Source of the DNA: Haberlea rhodopensis
Taxonomy: Eukaryota > Streptophyta > Magnoliopsida > Lamiales > Gesneriaceae
Direction: 5' to 3'
DNA length: 64,000 nt
NCBI GenBank assembly: GCA_907163345.1
Contig: CAJQUN010000173.1
Coordinates: 1-64,000, forward strand
Shown: piece by piece, positions 15,001-30,220 of the stretch
Layout of the letters: each line of letters begins with the position of its first letter
Numbering within the stretch: position 1 is the stretch's first letter
Notes under the pieces: model-generated
What the model was told of the DNA's origin: nothing
Seen by the model: the letters and a program-made list of their open reading frames with translations, nothing else
Database searches by the model: none
Position numbers and translations under genes: made by a program

Positions 15001-18000
15001 AGACATATACTCTAATATTCGCACAAAATCTTCATCCAACAAAGAAAATGATGTACTATACTCGAATATTCGCACAAAATAGAAATTTATCAAAAAATCA
15101 AAAAACATATGTAATTTGTGAAATTATCTTAATAATTTCGTCCAACTAAGAAAGTGATGTACTCAAAATAAATACTTGATATTTGGACAAATCAAAATTT
15201 ATCAAAAAATAAAAAAAAAACTACGAATTTCTGAAAATTTCTCAAAACCTTCCTCCAAATAAGAAAATTATGTACTCAAGACTAGATGTTAAATTCCACA
15301 AATTGAATTGGTTTACAAAGACATATACTCGAATATTCACACAAAAAAGAAATTTATGAAAATAAAAAACCCCCGCGTGACCATCAAAATTGCTCAAAAC
15401 ACTTTTTCCAACAAAGAAAATGATGTATTCAAAACACATAATCAAATATTCGCATGAAATCAAAATTTCTAAAACAATCAAAGACTTTCGTAATTTGTGA
15501 AAATTTCTGAAAATCATCTTCCAACAAGAAAATGTACTCAAGATTTGATGTTAAAATTCCACAAAATGAATTTTTTTACAAAGACATTACTCAAATATTG
15601 GCACAAAATCTCCTTACAACTAAGAAAATGATGTACTCAAGACTTATACTCGAATATTCGCATAAAATCTTCATCCAACAAAGAAAAGATGTACTCAAGA
15701 TCTATACTCGAATATTCGCACGAAATCGAAATTTATTAAAAAATCAAAAAACGTGCTTAATTGTGAAAATTGCTCAAAAGTTGCTTCCAACCAAGAAAAT
15801 GATGTACTCAAGACATATACGTGAATATTCACACAAAATAGAAATTTATCAAAAAATAAAAAAACATACGTAATTTTTGGATATATCTTAATAACTTCTT
15901 CCATCTAAGAAAATGATATACTCAAAAATAGATACTTTAATATTTGGACAAATCGAAATTTATCAAAACATAAAAAGTAAAAAAACTTCCGAAATTCTGA
16001 AAATTTCGCAAACCTTCTTTCCAAATAAGAAAATGATGTACTAAAAAGACTAGATGTTAAAATTCTGATATTTGAATTGCTTTACGAAGACATATACTTA
16101 AATATTCACACGAAAATGAAACTAATGAAAAAAAATAAAAAAAACGTCTGTAACTGTGAAAATTGCTCAAACACTTTTTATAACAAAGAAAATGATGTAT
16201 TCAAAAACACATACTCGAATATTCGCATGAAATCAAAATTTCTAAGAAACTCAAAAAACATACGTAATTTGTGATAATTTCGCAAAATCATCATCCAACC
16301 CAGAAAACGTACTCAAGATTTGATGTTAAAAAATTTCACAAATAGAATTTGTTTAGGAAGACATATACTCTAATATTCGCAAAAAAATCTTCATCCAACA
16401 AAGAAAATGATGTACTATACTCGAATATTTGCACAAAATAGAAATTTATCAAAAAAATCAAAAACATATGTAATTTGTGAAATTATCTTAATAATTCTTC
16501 CAACTAAGGAAGTTATGTACTCAAAATAAATACTTAAAATTTGGACAAATCAAAATTTATCAAAAAATAAAAAAAAACCTACGAAATTCTGAAAATTTCT
16601 CATAACCTTCCTCCCAATAAGAAAATGATGTACTCAGAACTAGATGTTAAAATTCCACAAATTGAATTGGTTTACAAAGACATATACTCGAATATTCACA
16701 CAAAAAAGAAATTTATGAAAAAAAATAAAAAAAACGCCCGTGAATATGAAAATTGCTCAAACACTTTTTCCAACAAAGAAAATGATGTATTCAAAACACA
16801 TACTCAAATATTCGCATGAAATAAAAATTTCTATAAAATCAAAAAACTTACGTAATTGTTAAAATTTCTCAAAATCATCATCCGTCTAAGAAAATGTACT
16901 CAATATTTGATTTTAAAATTCCACAAATAGAATTTGTTTACGAAGACATATACTCTAATATTCGCACAAAATCTTCATCCAACAAAGAAAATGATGTACT
17001 ATACTCGAATATTCGCACAAAATAGAAATTTATCAAAAATATCAAAAAACATATGTAATTTGTGAAATTATCTTAATAATTTCGTCCAACTAAGAAAGTG
17101 ATGTACTCAAAATAAATACTTGAATATTTGGACAAATCAAAATTTATCAAAAAAAAAAAAAAAAACTACGAATTCTGAAAATTTCTCAAAACCTTCCTCC
17201 AAATAAGAAAATTATGTACTCAAGACTAGATGTTAAAATTCCACAAATTGAATTGGTTTACAAAGACATATACTCGAATATTCACACAAAAAGAAATTTA
17301 TGAAAATAAAAAACCCCCCGTGACCATCAAAATTGCTCAAACACTTTTTCCAACAAAGAAAATGATGTATTCAAAACACATAATCAAATATTCGCATGAA
17401 ATCAAAATTTCTAAAACAATCAAAAGACTTTCGTAATTTGTGAAAATTTCTGAAAATCATCTTCCAACCAAGAAAATGTACTCATGATTGATGTTAAGAT
17501 TCCACAAAATGAATTTTTTTACAAAGACATTTACTCAAATATTGGCACAAAATCTCCTTACAACTAAGAAAATGATGTACTCAAGACTTATACTCGAATA
17601 TTCGCATAAAATCTTCATCCAACAAAGAAAATGACGTACTCAAGATCTATACTCGAATATTCGCACGAAATCGAAATTTATTAAAAAATCAAAAAACGTG
17701 CTTAACTGTTAAAATTGCTCAAAAGTTGCTTCCAACCAAGAAAATGATGTACTCAAGACATATACGTGAATATTCACACAAAATAGAAATTTATCAAAAA
17801 AAAAAACATACGTAATTTTTGGATATATCTTAATAACTTCTTCCATCTAAGAAAATGATATACTCAAAATAGATACTTTAATATTTGGACAAATCGAAAT
17901 TTATCAAAACATAAAAAGTAAAAAAACTTCCGAAATTCTGAAATTTCGCAAAACCTTCTTTCCAAATAAGAAAATGATGTACTAAAAGACTAGATGTTAA

Positions 18001-21000
18001 AATTCTGATATTTGAATTGCTTTACGAAGACATATACTTAAATATTCACACGAAATGAAACTAATGAAAAAATAAAAAAACGTCCGTAACTGTGAAAATT
18101 GCTCAAACACTTTTTATAACAAAGATAAATGATGTATTCAAAACACATACTCGAATATTCGCATGAAATCAAAATTTCTAAGAAACTCAAAAACATACGT
18201 AATTTGTGAAAATTTCGCAAAATCATCATCCAACCAAGAAAATGTACTCAAGATTTGATGTTAAAAATTCCACAAATAGAATTTGTTTAGGAAGACATAT
18301 ACTCGAATATTCGAACAAAAATCTTCATCCAACAAAGAAAATGATGTACTATACTCGAATATTTGCACAAAAGTAGAAATTTATCAAAAAATCAAAAACA
18401 TATGTAATTTGTGAAATTATCTTAATAATTTCTTCCAACTAAGGAAGTTATGTACTCAAAATAAATACTTAAAAATTTGAACAAATCAAAATTTATCAAA
18501 AAATAAAAAAAACCTACGAAATTCTGAAAATTTCTCATAACCTTCCTCACAATAAGAAAATGATGTACTCAAGACTAGATGTTAAAATTCCACAAATTGA
18601 ATTGGTTTACAAAGACATATACTCGAATATTCACACAAAAAAGAAATTTATGAAAAAAAATAAAAAAACGCCCGTGAATATGAAAATTGCTCAAACACTT
18701 TTTCCAACAAGAAAATGATGTATTCAAAACACATACTCAAATATTCGCATGAAATAAAAATTTCTATAAAAAATCAAAAAACTTACGTAATTTGTTAAAA
18801 TTTCTCAAAATCATCATCCGTCTAAGAAAATGTACTCAATATTTGATTTTAAAATTCCACAAATAGAATTTGTTTACGAAGACATATACTCTAATATTCG
18901 CACAAAATCTTCATCCAACAAAGAAAATGATGTACTATACTCGAATATTCGCACAAAATAGAAATTTATCAAAATATCAAAAAACATATGTAATTTGTGA
19001 AATTATCTTAATAATTCGTCCAACTAAGAAAGTGATGTACTCAAAATAAATACTTGAATATTTGGACAAATCAAAATTTATCAAAAAAAAAAAAAACTAC
19101 GAATTTCTGAAAATTTCTCAAAACCTTCCTCCAAATAAGAAAATTATGTACTCAAGACTAGATGTTAAAATTCCACAAATTGAATTGGTTTACAAAGACA
19201 TATACTCGAATATTCACACAAAAAAGAAATTTATGAAAATAAAAAACCCCCCGTGACCATCAAAATTGCTCAAACACTTTTTCCAACAAAGAAAATGATG
19301 TATTCAAAACACATAATCAAATATTCGCATGAAATCAAAATTCTAAAACAATCAAAAGACTTTCGTAATTTGTGAAAATTTCTGAAAATCATCTTCCAAC
19401 CAAGAAAATGTACTCATGATTTGATGTTAAGATTCCACAAAATGAATTTTTTTACAAAGACATTTACTCAAATATTGGCACAAAATCTCCTTACAACTAA
19501 GAAAATGATGTACTCAAGACTTATACTCGAATATTCGCATAAAATCTTCATCCAACAAAGAAAATGACGTACTCAAGATCTATACTCGAATATTCGCACG
19601 AAATCGAAATTTATTAAAAATCAAAAAACGTGCTTAACTGTTAAAATTGCTCAAAAGTTGCTTCCAACCAAGAAAATGATGTACTCAAGACATATACGTG
19701 AATATTCACACAAAATAGAAATTTATCAAAAAAAAAAAACATACGTAATTTTTGGATATATCTTAATAACTTCTTCCATCTAAGAAAATGATATACTCAA
19801 AAATAGATACTTTAATATTTGGACAAATCGAAATTTATCAAACATAAAAAGTAAAAAAAACTTCCGAAATTCTGAAAATTTCGCAAAACCCTTCTTTCCA
19901 AATAAGAAAATGATGTACTAAAAAGACTAGATGTTAAAATTCAGATATTTGAATTGCTTTACGAAGACATATACTTAAATATTCACACGAAAATGAAACT
20001 AATGAAAAAATAAAAAACGTCTGTAACTGTGAAAATTGCTCAAACACTTTTTATAACAAAGAAAATGATGTATTCAAAACACATACTCGAATATTCGCAT
20101 GAAATCAAAATTTCTAAGAAACTCAAAAAACATACGTAATTTGTGAAAATTTCGCAAAATCATCACCCAACCAAGAAAATGTACTCAAGATTTGATGTTA
20201 AAAATTCCACAAATAGAATTTGTTTAGGAAGACATATAATCGAATATTCGCAAAAAATCTTCATCCAACAAAGAAAATGATGTACTATACTCGAATATTT
20301 GCACAAAATAGAAATTTATCAAAAAATCAAAAAACATATGTAATTTGTGAAATTATCTTAATAATTTCTTCCAACTAAGGAAGTTATGTACTTAAAATAA
20401 TACTTAAAAATTTGGACAAATCAAAATTTATCAAAAAATAAAAAAAACCTACGAAATTCTGAAAATTTCTCATAACCTTCCTCCCAATAAGAAAATGATG
20501 TACTCAAGACTTGATTTTAAAATTCCACAAATTGAATTGGTTTACAAAGACATATACTCGAATATTCACACAAAAAAGAAATTTATGAAAAAAATAAAAA
20601 AACGCCCGTGAATATGAAAATTGCTCAAACACTTTTTCCAACAAAGAAAATGATGTATTCAAAACACATACTCAAATATTCGCATGAAATCAAAATTTCT
20701 AAAAAAAATCAAAAAACTTACGTAATTTGTTAAAATTTCTCAAAATCATCATCCGTCTAAGAAAATGTACTCAATATTTGATGTTAAAAATTCCACAAAT
20801 AGAATTTGTTTACGAAGACATATACCCTAATATTCGCACAAAATCTTCATCCAACAAGAAAATGATGTACTATACTCGAATATTGGCACAAAATAGAAAT
20901 TTATCAAAAAATCAAAAACATATGTAATTTGTGAAATTATCTTAATAATTCTTCCAACTAAGGAAGTTATGTACTCAAAATAAATACTTAAAAATTTGGA

Positions 21001-21868
21001 CAAATCAAAATTTATCAAAAAATTAAAAAAAACTACGAATTTCTGAAAATTTCTCAAAACCTTCCTCCAAATAAGAAAATTATGTACTCAAGACTAGATG
21101 TTAAAATCCTACAAATTGAATTGGTTTACAAAGACATATACTCGAATATTCACACAAAAAAGAAATTTATGAAAAATAAAAAACCCCTCGTGACTATCAA
21201 AATTGCTCAAACACTTTTTCCAACAAAGAAAATGATGTATTCAAAACACATAATCAAATATTCGCATGAAATCAAAATTTCTAAAACAATCAAAAGACTT
21301 TCGTAATTTGTGAAAATTTCTGAAAATCATCTTCCAACCAAGAAAATGTACTTAAGATTTGATGTTAAAATTCCACAAAATGAATTTTTTTACAAAGACA
21401 TTTACTCAAATATTAGCACAAAATCTCCTTACAACTAAGAAAATGATGTACCCAAGACTTATACTCGAATATTCGCATAAAATCTTCATCCAACAAAAAA
21501 AATGATGTACTCAAGATCTATACTCGAATAATCCACGAAATCGAAATTTATTAAAAAATCAAAAAACGTGCTTAATTGTTAAAATTGCTCAAAAGTTGCT
21601 TCCAACCAAGAAAATGATGTACTCAAGACATACACTTGAATATTCTTACAAAATAGAAATTTATCAAAAAAATAAAAAAAACATACGTAATTTTTGAATA
21701 TATCTTAATAACTTCTTCCCTGTAAGAAAATGATATACTCAAAAATATATACTTGAATATTTGGACAAATCAAAATTTATCAAAAAATAAATTAAAAAAC
21801 TTTTGAAATTCTGAAAATTTTGCAAAACCTTCTTTCCAAATAAGAAAATGATGTAGTAAAATGACTAG
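1..21868. repeat. 17-monomer higher-order repeat block, period about 1.94 kb
   Basis: The monomer starting GATGTTAAAATTCTGATATT recurs at 1081, 3021, 4977, 6928, 8862, 10813 (variant), 12171, 14113, 16053, 17993, 19930 and 21869 (variant). Spacing is 1934-1956 bp except for one 1358-bp step. Each unit holds about 17 monomers, and a five-monomer group occurs twice per unit in two slightly different versions, marked AAGGAAGTTATG and AAGAAAGTGATG. Copies are very similar to each other, so this is the more homogenised part of the array. Many single-base indels are scattered through about 1-150 and 3,700-11,100; copies after 14,100 are cleaner. Confidence 0.93.
10813..12170. repeat. Short higher-order repeat unit lacking five monomers
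   Basis: This unit spans 1358 bp instead of about 1940. Near 11,250 the sequence passes from the monomer ending AATTTC straight into the GTCCAACTAAGAAAGTGATG monomer. The intervening AAGGAAGTT-marked five-monomer group is absent. The two flanking monomers are near-identical in normal units, so unequal exchange between them is the simplest explanation. The product has the same monomer count as units of the right block. Confidence 0.85.
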
Positions 21869-24800
21869 ATGTAAAAATTCTGATATTTGAATTCCTATAC
21901 GAAGACATATACTTAAATATTCACAAGCAAATGAAACTAATGAAAAAAATTGAAAAAACGTCTGTAACTGTGAAAATTGCTCAAACACTTTTTCTAACAA
22001 AGAAAAAGATGTATTCAAACACATACTCAATATTCGCATGAAATCAAAATTTCTTAAAAAATCAAAAACTTACGTAATTTGTGAAAATTTCTCAAAATCA
22101 TCATCCAACCAAGAAATGTACTCAAGATTTGATGTTTAAATTCCACAAATAGAATTTGTTTACGAAGATATATACTCGAAAATTCGCACAAAATCTTCAT
22201 CCAACAAATAAAATGATGTACTATACTCGAATATTCGCACAAAATAGAAATTTATCAAAAAATCAAAAAACATATGTAATTTGTGAAATTATCTTAATAA
22301 TTTCTTCCAACTAAGAAAGTGATGTACTCAAAATAAATACTTGAATATTTGGACAAATCAAAATTTATCGAAAAATAAATAAAAACCTACGAAATTCTGA
22401 AAATTTCTAAAAACCTTCCTCCAAATAAGAAAATGATGTACTCAAGACTAGAATGTTAAAATTCCACAAATTGAATTGGTTTACAAAGACATATACTCGA
22501 ATATTCACACAAAAAATAAATTTCTGAAAAAAATAAAAAAACGCCCGTGAATATGAAATTGCTCAAACATTTTTTCCAACAAAGAAAATGATGTATTCAA
22601 ACACATACTCGAATATTCGCATAAATCAAAATTTCTAAAAAAATCAAAGGACTTTCGTAATTTGTGAAAATTTTCTGAAAATCATCTTCCAACCAAGAAA
22701 TTGTAATCAAGATTTGATGTTAAAATTCCACAAACTGAATTTTTTTACAAAGATATTTACTCAAATATTAGCACAAAATCTCCTTACAACTAAGAAAAGA
22801 TGTACTCAAGACTTATACTTGAATATTCACACAAAATAGAAATTTATCAAAAAATAAAAAAACATACATAATTTTTGAATATTCTTAATAACTTCTTCCA
22901 TCTAAGAAAATGATATACTCAAAAATATATACTTGAATATTTGGACAAATCAAAATTTATCAAAAAATAAAAAATAAAAAGACTTCCGAAATTCTGAAAA
23001 TTTCGCAAAGCCTTCTTTCCAAATAAGAAAATGATGTACTAAAAAGACTAGATGTTAAAATTCTGATATTTGAATTGCTTTACGAAGACATATACCTAAA
23101 TATTCACACGAAAATGAAACTAATGAAAAAAAAAAATCTTTAACTGTGAAAATTGCACAAACACTTTTTCTAACAAAGAAAATGATGTATTCAAAACACA
23201 TACTCGAATATTCGCATGCAATCAAAATTTCGAAGAAATCAAAAAACTTACGTAATTTGTGAAAAGTTCTCAAAATCATCATCCAACCAAGAAAATGTAC
23301 TCAAGATTTGATGTTAAAAATTCCACAATTAGAATTTGTTTACGAAGACATATACTCGAATATTCGAACAAAATCTTCATCCAACAAAGAAAATGATGTA
23401 CTATACTAGAATATTCGCAAAAATATAAATTTATCAAAAAATCAAAAAGCATATGTAATTTGAGAAATTATCTTAATAATTTCTTCCAACTACGAAGTGA
23501 TGTACTCAAAATAAATACTTGAATATTTGGACAAATCAAAATTTATCAGAAAATAAAAAAAACCTAAGAAATTCTGAAAATTTCTCAAAACCTTCCTCCA
23601 AATAAGAAAATGATGTACTCAAGACTAGATGTTAAAATTCAACAAATTGAATTGGTTTACAAAGACATATACTCGACTATTCACACAAAAAGAAATTTAT
23701 GAAAAAAATAAAAAAAACGCTTGTGACTATGAAAATTGCTCAAACACTTTTTCCAACAAAGAAAATGATGTATTCAAAACACATACTAGAATATTCGCAT
23801 GAAATCAAAATTTCTAAAAAAATCAAAGGACTTTCGTAATTTGTGAAAATTTCTGAAAATCATCTTCCAACCAAGAAAATGTACTCAAGATTTGATGTTA
23901 AAATTCCATAAACTGAATTTTTTACAAAGACATTTACTCAAATATTAGCTCAAAATATCCTTACAACTAAGAAAATGATGTACTCAAGATCTATACTCGA
24001 ACATTCGCACGAAATCTAAATTTATTAAAAAATAAAAAAACGTGCTTAATTGTTAAAATTGGTCAAAAGTTTCTTCCAACCAAGATAATGATGTACTCAA
24101 GACATATACTTGAATATTCTTACAAAATAGAAATTTATCAAAAAATAAAAAAAAACATACGTAATTTTTGAATATATCTTAATAACTTCTTCCCTCTAAG
24201 AAATTGATATACTCAAAAATATACTTGAATATTTGGACAAATCAAAATTTATCAAAAAATAAATTAAAAAACTTTTGAAATCTGAAAATTTCGCAAATCC
24301 TTCTTTCCAAATAAGAAAATGATGTAGTAAAAAGACTAGATGTAAAAATTCTGATATTTGAATTCCTATACGAAGACATATACTTATATATTCACAAGCA
24401 AATGAAACTAATGAAAAAAATTGAAAAAACGTCTGTAACTGTGAAAATTGCTCAAACACTTTTCTAACAAAGAAAATGACGTATTCAAAACACATACTCA
24501 AATATTCGCATGAAATCAAAATTTCTTAAAAAATCAAAAACTTACGTAATTTGTGAAAATATATCAAAATCATCATCCAACCAAGAAAATGTAATCAAGA
24601 TTTGATGTTTAAATTCCACAAATAGAATTTGTTTACGAAGATATTTACTTGAATATTCGCACAAAATCTTCATCCAACAAATAAAATGATGTACTCGAAT
24701 ATTCGCAAAAAATAGAAATTTATCAAAAAATCAAAAAACATATGTAATTTGTGAAATTATCTTAATAATTTCTTCCAACTAAGAAAGTGATGTAATCAAA

Positions 24801-27800
24801 ATAAATACTTGAATATTGGACAAATCAAAATTTATCAAAAAATAAAAAAACCTACGAAATTCTGAAAATTTCTCAAAACCTTCCTCCAAATAAGAAAATG
24901 ATGTACTCAAGACTAGATGTGAAAATTCCACAAATTGAATTGGTTTACCTTATACTCGAATATTCACACAAAAAAGAAATTTATGAAAAAAATAAAAAAA
25001 CACCCGTGACTATGAAAATTGCTCAAACACTTTTTCCAACAAAGAAAATGATGTATTCAAAACACATACTCGAATATTCGCATGAAATCAAAATTTCCAA
25101 AAAAATCAAAACTTTCGTAATTTGTGAAAATTTCTGAAAATCATCTTCCAACCAAGAAAATGTACTCAAGATTTGAAGTTAAAATTCCACGAACTGAATT
25201 TTTGTACAAAGACATTAACTCAAATATTTGCACAAAATCTCCTTACAACTATGAAAATGATGTACCCAAGACTTATACCCGAATATTCGCATAAAATCTT
25301 CATCCAACAAAGAAAATGATGCACTCAAGATCTATAATCGAATATTTGCACGAAATCGAAATTTATTAAAAAATAAAAAAATTTGCTTAATTGTTAAAAT
25401 TGCTCAAAAGTTTCTTCCAACCAAGAAAATGATGTACTCAAGACATGTACTCGAATATTCAAACGAAATAGAAATTTATGAAAAATAAAAAAAACATACG
25501 TAATTTTTGAATATATTTTAATAACATCTTCCATCTAAGAAAATGATATACTCAAAAATATATACTTGAATATTTGGACAAATCGAAATTTATCAAAAAA
25601 TAAAAGTAAAAAAACTTCCGAAAGTCTGAAAATTTCGCAAAACCTTCTTTCCAAATAAGAAAATGATGTACTAAAGAGACTAGATGTTAAAATTCTGATA
25701 TTTGAATTGCTTTACGAAGACATATACTTAAATATTCACACGAAAATGAAACTAATGAAAAAAATAAAAAAAACGTTTGTAACTGTGAAAATTGCTCAAA
25801 CACTTTTTCTAACAAAGAAAATGATGTATTCAAAACAAATACTCGAATATTCGCATGAAATCAAAATTTCTAAAAAAATCAAAAAACTTACGTAATTTTT
25901 GAAAATTTCTCAAAATCATCATCCAACCAAGAAAATGTACTCAAGATTTGATGTTAAAATTCCACAAATAGAATTTGTTTACGAAAACATATACTCGAAT
26001 ATTCGCACAAAATCTTCATCCAACAAAGAAAATGATGTACTATACTCGAATATTCGCACAAAATAGAAATTTATCAAAAAATAAAAAAACATATGTATAA
26101 TTTGTGAAATTATCTTAATAATTTCTTCCAACTAAGAAAGTGATGTACTCAAAATAAATACTTGAATATTTGGACAAATCAAAATTTATCAAAAAATGAA
26201 AAAAAAACCTACAAAATTCTGAAAATTTCTCAAAACCTTCCTCCAAATAAGAAAATGATGTACTCAAGACTAGAAGTTAAAATTCCACAAATTGAATTGG
26301 TTTACAAGACATATACTCGAATATTCACACAAAAAAGAAATTTATGAAGAAAAAAAAACCCACGTGACTAACAAAATAGCTCAAACACTTTTTCAAAAAA
26401 CGAAAATGATGTATTCAAAACACATAATCAAATATTCGCATGAAATCAAAATTTCTAAAAAAATAAAAGACATTCGTAATTTGTGAAAATTTCTGAAAAT
26501 CATCTTCCAACCAAGAAAATGTATTCAAGATTTGATGTTAAAATTCCACAAACTGAATTTTTTTACAAAGACATTTACCCAAATATTAGCACAAAATCTC
26601 CTTACAACTAAGAAAATGATGTACTCAATACTTATACTCGAATATTCGCATAAAATCTTCATCCAACAAAGAAAATGATGTACTCAAGATCTATACTCGA
26701 ATATTCGCATGAAATCAAAATTTATAAAAAATCAAAAAAACGTGCTTAATCGAAATTTATACATGAATATTCACACAAAATAGAAATTTATCAAAAAATA
26801 AAAAAAACATACGTAATTTTTGAATATATCTTAATAACTTCTTCCATCTAAGAAAATAATATACTCAAAAATATATACTTGAATATTTGGACAAATCGAA
26901 ATTTATCAAAAAATAAAAAGTAAAAAAACTTCCGAAATTCTGAAAATTTCGCAAAACCTTCTTTCCAAATAAGAAAATGATGTACTAAAAAGACTAGATG
27001 TTAAAAATTCTGATATTTGAATTGCTTTACGAAGACATATACTTAAATATTCACACGAAAATGAAACAAATGAAAAAAAATAAAAAAACATCTGTAACTA
27101 TGAAAATTGCTCAAACACTTTTTCTAACAAAGAAAATGATGTATTCAAAACACATACTCGAATATTCGCATGAAATCAAAATTTCTAAGAAACTCAAAAA
27201 ACTTACGTAATTTGTGAAAATTTCTCAAAATCATCATCCAACCAAGAAAATGTACTCAAGATTTGATGTTAAAAATTCAACAAATAGAATTTGTTTACGA
27301 AGACATATACTCGAATATTCGCACAAAATCTTCATCCAACAAAGAAAATAATGTACTATACTTGATTATTCGCACAAAATAGAAATTTATCGAAAAATTC
27401 AAAAAAGATATGTAATTTGTGAAATTATCTTAATAATTTCTTCCAACTAAGAAAGTGATGTACTCAAAATAAATACATGAATATTTGGACAAATCAAAAT
27501 TTATCAAAAAATAAAAAAAAACCTACGAAATTCTGAAAATTTCTCAAAATCTTCCTCCAAATAAGAAAATGATGTACTCAAGACTAGATGTTAAAATTCC
27601 ACAAATAGAATTGGTTTACAAAGGCATATACTCGAATATTCACACGAAAAAAAAATTTATGAAAAACAAAACGCCCGTGACTATCAAAATTGCTCAAACA
27701 CGTTTTCCAACAAAGAAAATGATGTATTCAAAACACATAATCAAATATTCGCATGAAATCAAAATTTCTAAAACAATCAAAAGACTTTCGTAATTTGTGA

Positions 27801-29639
27801 AAATTTCTGAAAATCATCTTCCAACCAAGAAAATGTACTCAAGATTTGATGTTAAAATTCCACAAACTGGATTTTGTTACAAGGACATTTACTCAAATAT
27901 TAGAACAAAATCTCCTTACAACTAAGAAAATGATGTACTCAAGACTTATACTCGAATATTCGCATAAAATCTTCATCCAACAAAGAAAATGATGTACTCA
28001 AGATCTATACTCGAATATTCGCACGAAATCGAAATTTATTAAAAAATAAAAAAATGTGCTTAATTGTTAAAATTGCTCAAAAGTTTCTTCCAACCAAGAA
28101 AATGATGTACTGAAGACATATACATGAATATTCACACAAAATAGAAATTATCAAAAAATAAAAAAAACATACGTAATTTTTGAATATATCTTAATAACTT
28201 CTTCCATCTAAGAAAATAATATACTCAAAAATATATACTTGAATATTTGGACAAATCGAAATTTATCAAAAATTATACGAAGAAAATGATATTTGAATTG
28301 CTATACGAAGACATATACTTAATTTACTCAAATATTTGCATAAATTAAAAAACTTTCAAAATTCTAAAAATTCGCAAAACTTTCTTTCCAAATAAGATAA
28401 TGATGTACTAAAAAGACTAGATGTAAAAATTCGGATATTTGAATTGCTATACGAAGACATATACTTAAATATTCACAAGAAAATGAAACTAATGAAAAAA
28501 ATTGAAAAAAACGTCTGTAACTGTGAAAATTGCTCAAACACTTTTCTAACAAAGAAAATGATGTATTCAAAACACATACTCGAATATTCGCATGAAATCA
28601 AAATTTCTAAGAAACTCAAAAAACTTACGTAATTTGTGAAAATTTCTCAAAATCATCATCCAACCAAGAAAATGTACTCAAGATTTGATGTTAAAAATTC
28701 AACAAATAGAATTTGTTTACGAAGACATATACTCGAATATTCGCACAAAATCTTCATCCAACAAAGAAAATGATGTAATATACTTGATTATTCGCACAAA
28801 ATTGAAATTTATCGAAAAATCAAAAAACATATGTAATTTGTGAAATTATCTTAATAATTTCTTCCAACTAAGAAAGTGATGTACTCAAAATAAATACAAG
28901 ACTATTTGGACAAATCAAAATTTTTCAAAAAATAAAAAAAACCAACGAAAATTTCTCAAAATCTTCCTCCAAATAAGAAAATGATGTACTCAAGACTAGA
29001 TGTTAAAATTCCACAAATAGAATTGGTTTACAAAGGCATATACTCGAATATTCACACGAAAAAGGAATTTATGAAGAAAAAAAAACGCCCGTGACTATCA
29101 AAATTGCTCAAACAACGTTTTCCCAACAAAGAAAATGATGTATTCAAAACACATAATCAAATATTCGCATAGAAATCAAAATTTCTAAAACATCAAAAGA
29201 CTTTCGTAATTTGAGAAAATTTCTGAAAATCATCTTCCAACCAAAAAATGTACTCAAGATTTGATGTTAAAATTCCACAAACTGAATTTTTTCACAAGGA
29301 CATTTACTCAAATATTAGAACAAAATCTCCTTACAACTAAGAAAATGATGTACTCAAGACTTATACTCGAATATTCGCATAAAATCTTCATCCAACAAAG
29401 AAATGATGTACTCAAGATCTATACTCGAATATTCGCACGAAATTGAAATTTATTAAAAAATCAAAAATTTTGCTTAATTGTTAAAATTGCTCAAAAGTTT
29501 TTCCAACCAAGAAAAGGATGTACTCAAGACATATACTTGAATATTCACACAACATAGAAATTTATCAAAAAATTAAAAAACATACGTAATTTTTGAATAT
29601 ATCTTAATAACTTCTTCCACATAAGAAAATGATATACTC

Positions 29640-30114
29640 AAAATATATACTTGAATATTTGGACAAATCAAAATTTATCAAAAAATAAGGAGTAAAAAAC
29701 CTTCCAAATTCTGAAGCGCAAAACCTTTTAAAATAAGAAAATGATGTACTAAAAAGACTTGATGTTAAAATGATATTTGAATTGCTTTACGAAGACATAT
29801 ACTTAAATATTGTTTGAAAATAAAACTAATGAAAAAAATAAAAAAAGTCTGTAAATGTGAAAATTGCTCAGGAACTTTTTTGTAACAAAGAAATGCATGT
29901 ATTCAAAACACATACTTAATATTGCATGAAATCAAGTTTCTAATGAAACTCAAAAAACTTACGTAATTATGAAAATTTCTCAAAATCATATCCAACCAAG
30001 AAAAGTACTCAAGATTTGATGTTAAAGATTCAACAATAGAATTTGATACGAAGACATATAGTGAATATTCGCACAAAATCTTCATTCAACAAAGAAAATT
30101 TTGTACTGTACTCG
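29640..30114. repeat. Decayed satellite monomers beside an LTR remnant
   Basis: Monomers here carry many 1-6 bp deletions relative to all other copies (for example around 29,711, 29,770, 29,818, 29,935 and 30,060), while the monomers resuming after 30,220 look normal. The decay stops at the LTR remnant. Confidence 0.7.
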
Positions 30115-30220
30115 TAAGTTCAGGTTAATCAACACGACTTATTACTCTGATATATTCCCTTGAATGATTAGTTCTCTTAATCGCACCTTAATATCTTGAT
30201 TTAATAACGGGGGTCTCACA
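30115..30220 (+). mobile_element. LTR 3'-end fragment related to solo LTR X
   Basis: This non-satellite stretch aligns by eye with the last about 105 bp of solo LTR X (about 50,345-50,447). Shared words include ATCAACACGA, ATGATTAGTTCTCTTAAT and GGGGTCT. It ends ...TCTCACA where X ends ...TCTTACA, and then satellite resumes at AATGTACTCAAG. The fragment therefore keeps an LTR 3' terminus while everything upstream is lost. No target duplication can be seen because the left end is truncated. Confidence 0.85.

Noticed and set aside
1..21868. Firm call of a centromere
   Set aside because: Higher-order structure and AT richness are suggestive only; without CENH3 or cytological data the location cannot be stated.
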